Shown here piece after piece: positions 5,699-6,715 of a stretch of DNA of 6,715 nt. A program made the translations under genes and the position numbers. The notes under the pieces are model-generated. The model made no database searches and was not told the DNA's origin. It saw nothing but the letters and a program-made list of their open reading frames with translations. The stretch covers positions 1-6,715 of the forward strand of contig JAUWJN010000147.1 in NCBI GenBank assembly GCA_030607655.1. Direction: 5' to 3'. How positions within the stretch are numbered: position 1 is the stretch's first letter; each line of letters starts with the position of its first letter. Origin of the DNA: a bacterium (lineage in GTDB: Bacteria; Armatimonadota; Zipacnadia; Zipacnadales; Zipacnadaceae).

Positions 5699-5706
5699 GC
5701 CATAAT
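5698..5706 (+). promoter_or_regulatory. Possible extended -10 promoter for the CLC gene
   Basis: TGCCATAAT matches the extended -10 pattern TGnTATAAT with one mismatch. No good -35 box stands 16-18 nt upstream, where the hairpin arm and loop lie. It would start transcription near 5713, about 40 nt before the CLC start codon. Confidence 0.3.
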
Positions 5707-5753
5707 ATATGTGCTTTTTCCCCCTTAAGCATATTCATCAGAAGGTACCAGAT

Positions 5754-6715
5754 ATGGAGGATACAAAGGTATCGAGTTCTGCACCCAAGGGACTGGTCGG
5801 CCGGCTAGCCGCTAGCGGCCGGCGGCTATTGGGGCGGTCCCGCATGACCCAACAGTCGGCACTGTTGATCTTGGGCATAACTGTGGGATTAGCTTCCGGC
5901 GCAGGCGCCGTGCTCTTCCGCTGGCTTATAAGTGCCTTCACCGGTATATTCTTTAATTATGGCGCTGTGGTGCTGGGATTTATGGGCCACTACTATGTCA
6001 TAGTTCTACCGGCATTAGGCGGGGCCATCGTCGGTCCTATTGTCTACTTCTTAGCGCGAGAGGTTAGAGGCAGCGGCGTGCCTGAGGTGATGGAAGCGGT
6101 GGCCTACCGTGGAGGCCGCATCCGCCCCCGAGTAGTTATCCTCAAGCCTCTGGCCTGTGCCATATGCCTAGGCTCAGGCGGTTCGGCTGGCCGGGAAGGC
6201 CCGATTGCCCAGATTGGGGCCGCCTTGGGCTCCACTTTGGGCCAGCTTCTAAATCTATCCGACCGGCGAGTCCGTACATTAGTGGCGTGTGGTGGTGCTG
6301 GTGGCATCGCCGCTACCTTTAATGCGCCGATTGGGGGTGCCTTCTTCGCTCTGGAGGTAATTTTGGGGGAGTGGACGGCGGAGGCCTTTGCGCCGGTCGT
6401 GGCCGCGGCCGTAGCGGCCAGCGCTGTAGGGCGGGTGGTCTTCGGCGATGTGCCCGCTTTCCTGGTGCCTGAGTACGGCTTGGCTACCTTCACTGAGTTG
6501 CCCCTATTTATGCTGTTGGGTCTGTTCGCCGCCCTGGTCGGCATAGTCCTCACCATCATCATTTACTGGGCCGAAGACGGCTTCGAGAAGATACCTGTTC
6601 CGCCTTACCTTCTGCCTGTCCTCGGCGGACTGATAGTCGGCGGGGTCGGTCTGTATCACCGCGAACTGTATGGCGTGGGTTACGGGTTGATTGAGGCAGT
6701 ATTAAGAGGTGTTCA
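5754..6715 (+). CDS. CLC-family chloride channel/transporter (3' end outside window)
   Basis: Open for 320 codons from ATG 5754 to the window end. GAAGG at 5741-5745 lies 8 nt upstream. The N-terminus (1-32) is basic and cytosolic, followed by hydrophobic helices from about residue 35. Conserved CLC anion-path motifs are GSGVPEV (106-112, S107 the central anion-binding serine) and GSAGREGPIAQIG (143-155, E148 the external gating glutamate). FNAPIGGAFFALEV (189-202) follows. Aligned by eye with E. coli ClcA, the internal proton glutamate E203 falls on V202; vertebrate CLC channels also have valine there. The last signature (GxFxP), the inner tyrosine and any C-terminal CBS or TrkA-C domain lie beyond the window. 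The protein moves chloride or another anion across the inner membrane. Channel versus exchanger is not settled. Confidence 0.93.
   Translation, partial: MEDTKVSSSAPKGLVGRLAASGRRLLGRSRMTQQSALLILGITVGLASGAGAVLFRWLISAFTGIFFNYGAVVLGFMGHYYVIVLPALGGAIVGPIVYFLAREVRGSGVPEVMEAVAYRGGRIRPRVVILKPLACAICLGSGGSAGREGPIAQIGAALGSTLGQLLNLSDRRVRTLVACGGAGGIAATFNAPIGGAFFALEVILGEWTAEAFAPVVAAAVAASAVGRVVFGDVPAFLVPEYGLATFTELPLFMLLGLFAALVGIVLTIIIYWAEDGFEKIPVPPYLLPVLGGLIVGGVGLYHRELYGVGYGLIEAVLRGV

Noticed and set aside
5799..5820. Palindromic cluster with two GCTAGC and flanking GGCC in the CLC N-terminal coding region
   Set aside because: The hairpin would have a one-base loop, and the bases are explained by codons for a Gly/Arg/Leu/Ala-rich stretch. 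No sign of a recombination site.
6104..6562. A 152-codon minus-strand frame rich in Ala, Pro, Arg and Thr
   Set aside because: It is antisense to the conserved CLC core; its composition is what the reverse of a GC-rich membrane-protein gene gives.

Overview
The window is ordinary bacterial chromosome with dense, short-spaced genes, a Shine-Dalgarno sequence ahead of nearly every start, and no tRNA, rRNA, insertion sequence, CRISPR array or phage gene that I can see. The mix of Gfo/Idh/MocA oxidoreductase, sugar-phosphate-isomerase-like TIM barrel, cupin, carbon-nitrogen hydrolase and class II aldolase fits an uncultured, carbohydrate-degrading lineage such as Armatimonadota, Chloroflexota or the Planctomycetota relatives. 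That placement is a guess from gene content; no marker gene decides it.

Left part (1-2363, minus strand): three genes read leftwards in the order cupin, TIM-barrel isomerase/epimerase-like protein, then a Gfo/Idh/MocA oxidoreductase cut by the window edge. Gaps are about 80-110 nt, so they probably form one operon. A 10-bp stem-loop surrounds the stop of the isomerase gene.

Middle (2364-2584): a 221-bp divergent intergenic region with two inverted repeats that could be an operator and a leader hairpin. To its right (2585-4482, plus strand) lie a nitrilase-superfamily amidohydrolase with a full Glu-Lys-Cys triad and a class II (metal-dependent) aldolase, 26 nt apart. Together the two arms resemble the enzyme types of a polyol or sugar-derivative catabolic pathway (dehydrogenase, isomerase/dehydratase, cupin, amide hydrolase, aldolase). 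The substrate cannot be read from sequence.

Right part (4460-6715, plus strand): a good sigma70-type promoter (TTGACA, 17-nt spacer, TACAAT) overlaps the end of the aldolase gene and drives a cold-shock-domain gene with a TTG start. Its C-terminal half is seven nearly identical copies of an 8-residue acidic repeat, DTASSEA(V/A). Each 24-bp unit can fold into a hairpin in the sense RNA. Next come a long-form ribosome hibernation promoting factor, then a hairpin, then a CLC-family chloride channel/transporter truncated by the window end. The CLC has the external gating glutamate but has valine where proton-coupled exchangers carry the internal proton glutamate. The cold-shock and hibernation genes suggest a stress or translation-control neighbourhood.

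The most unusual item is the cold-shock protein with its homogenised repeat tail. The rest are recognisable families in a possibly new combination.
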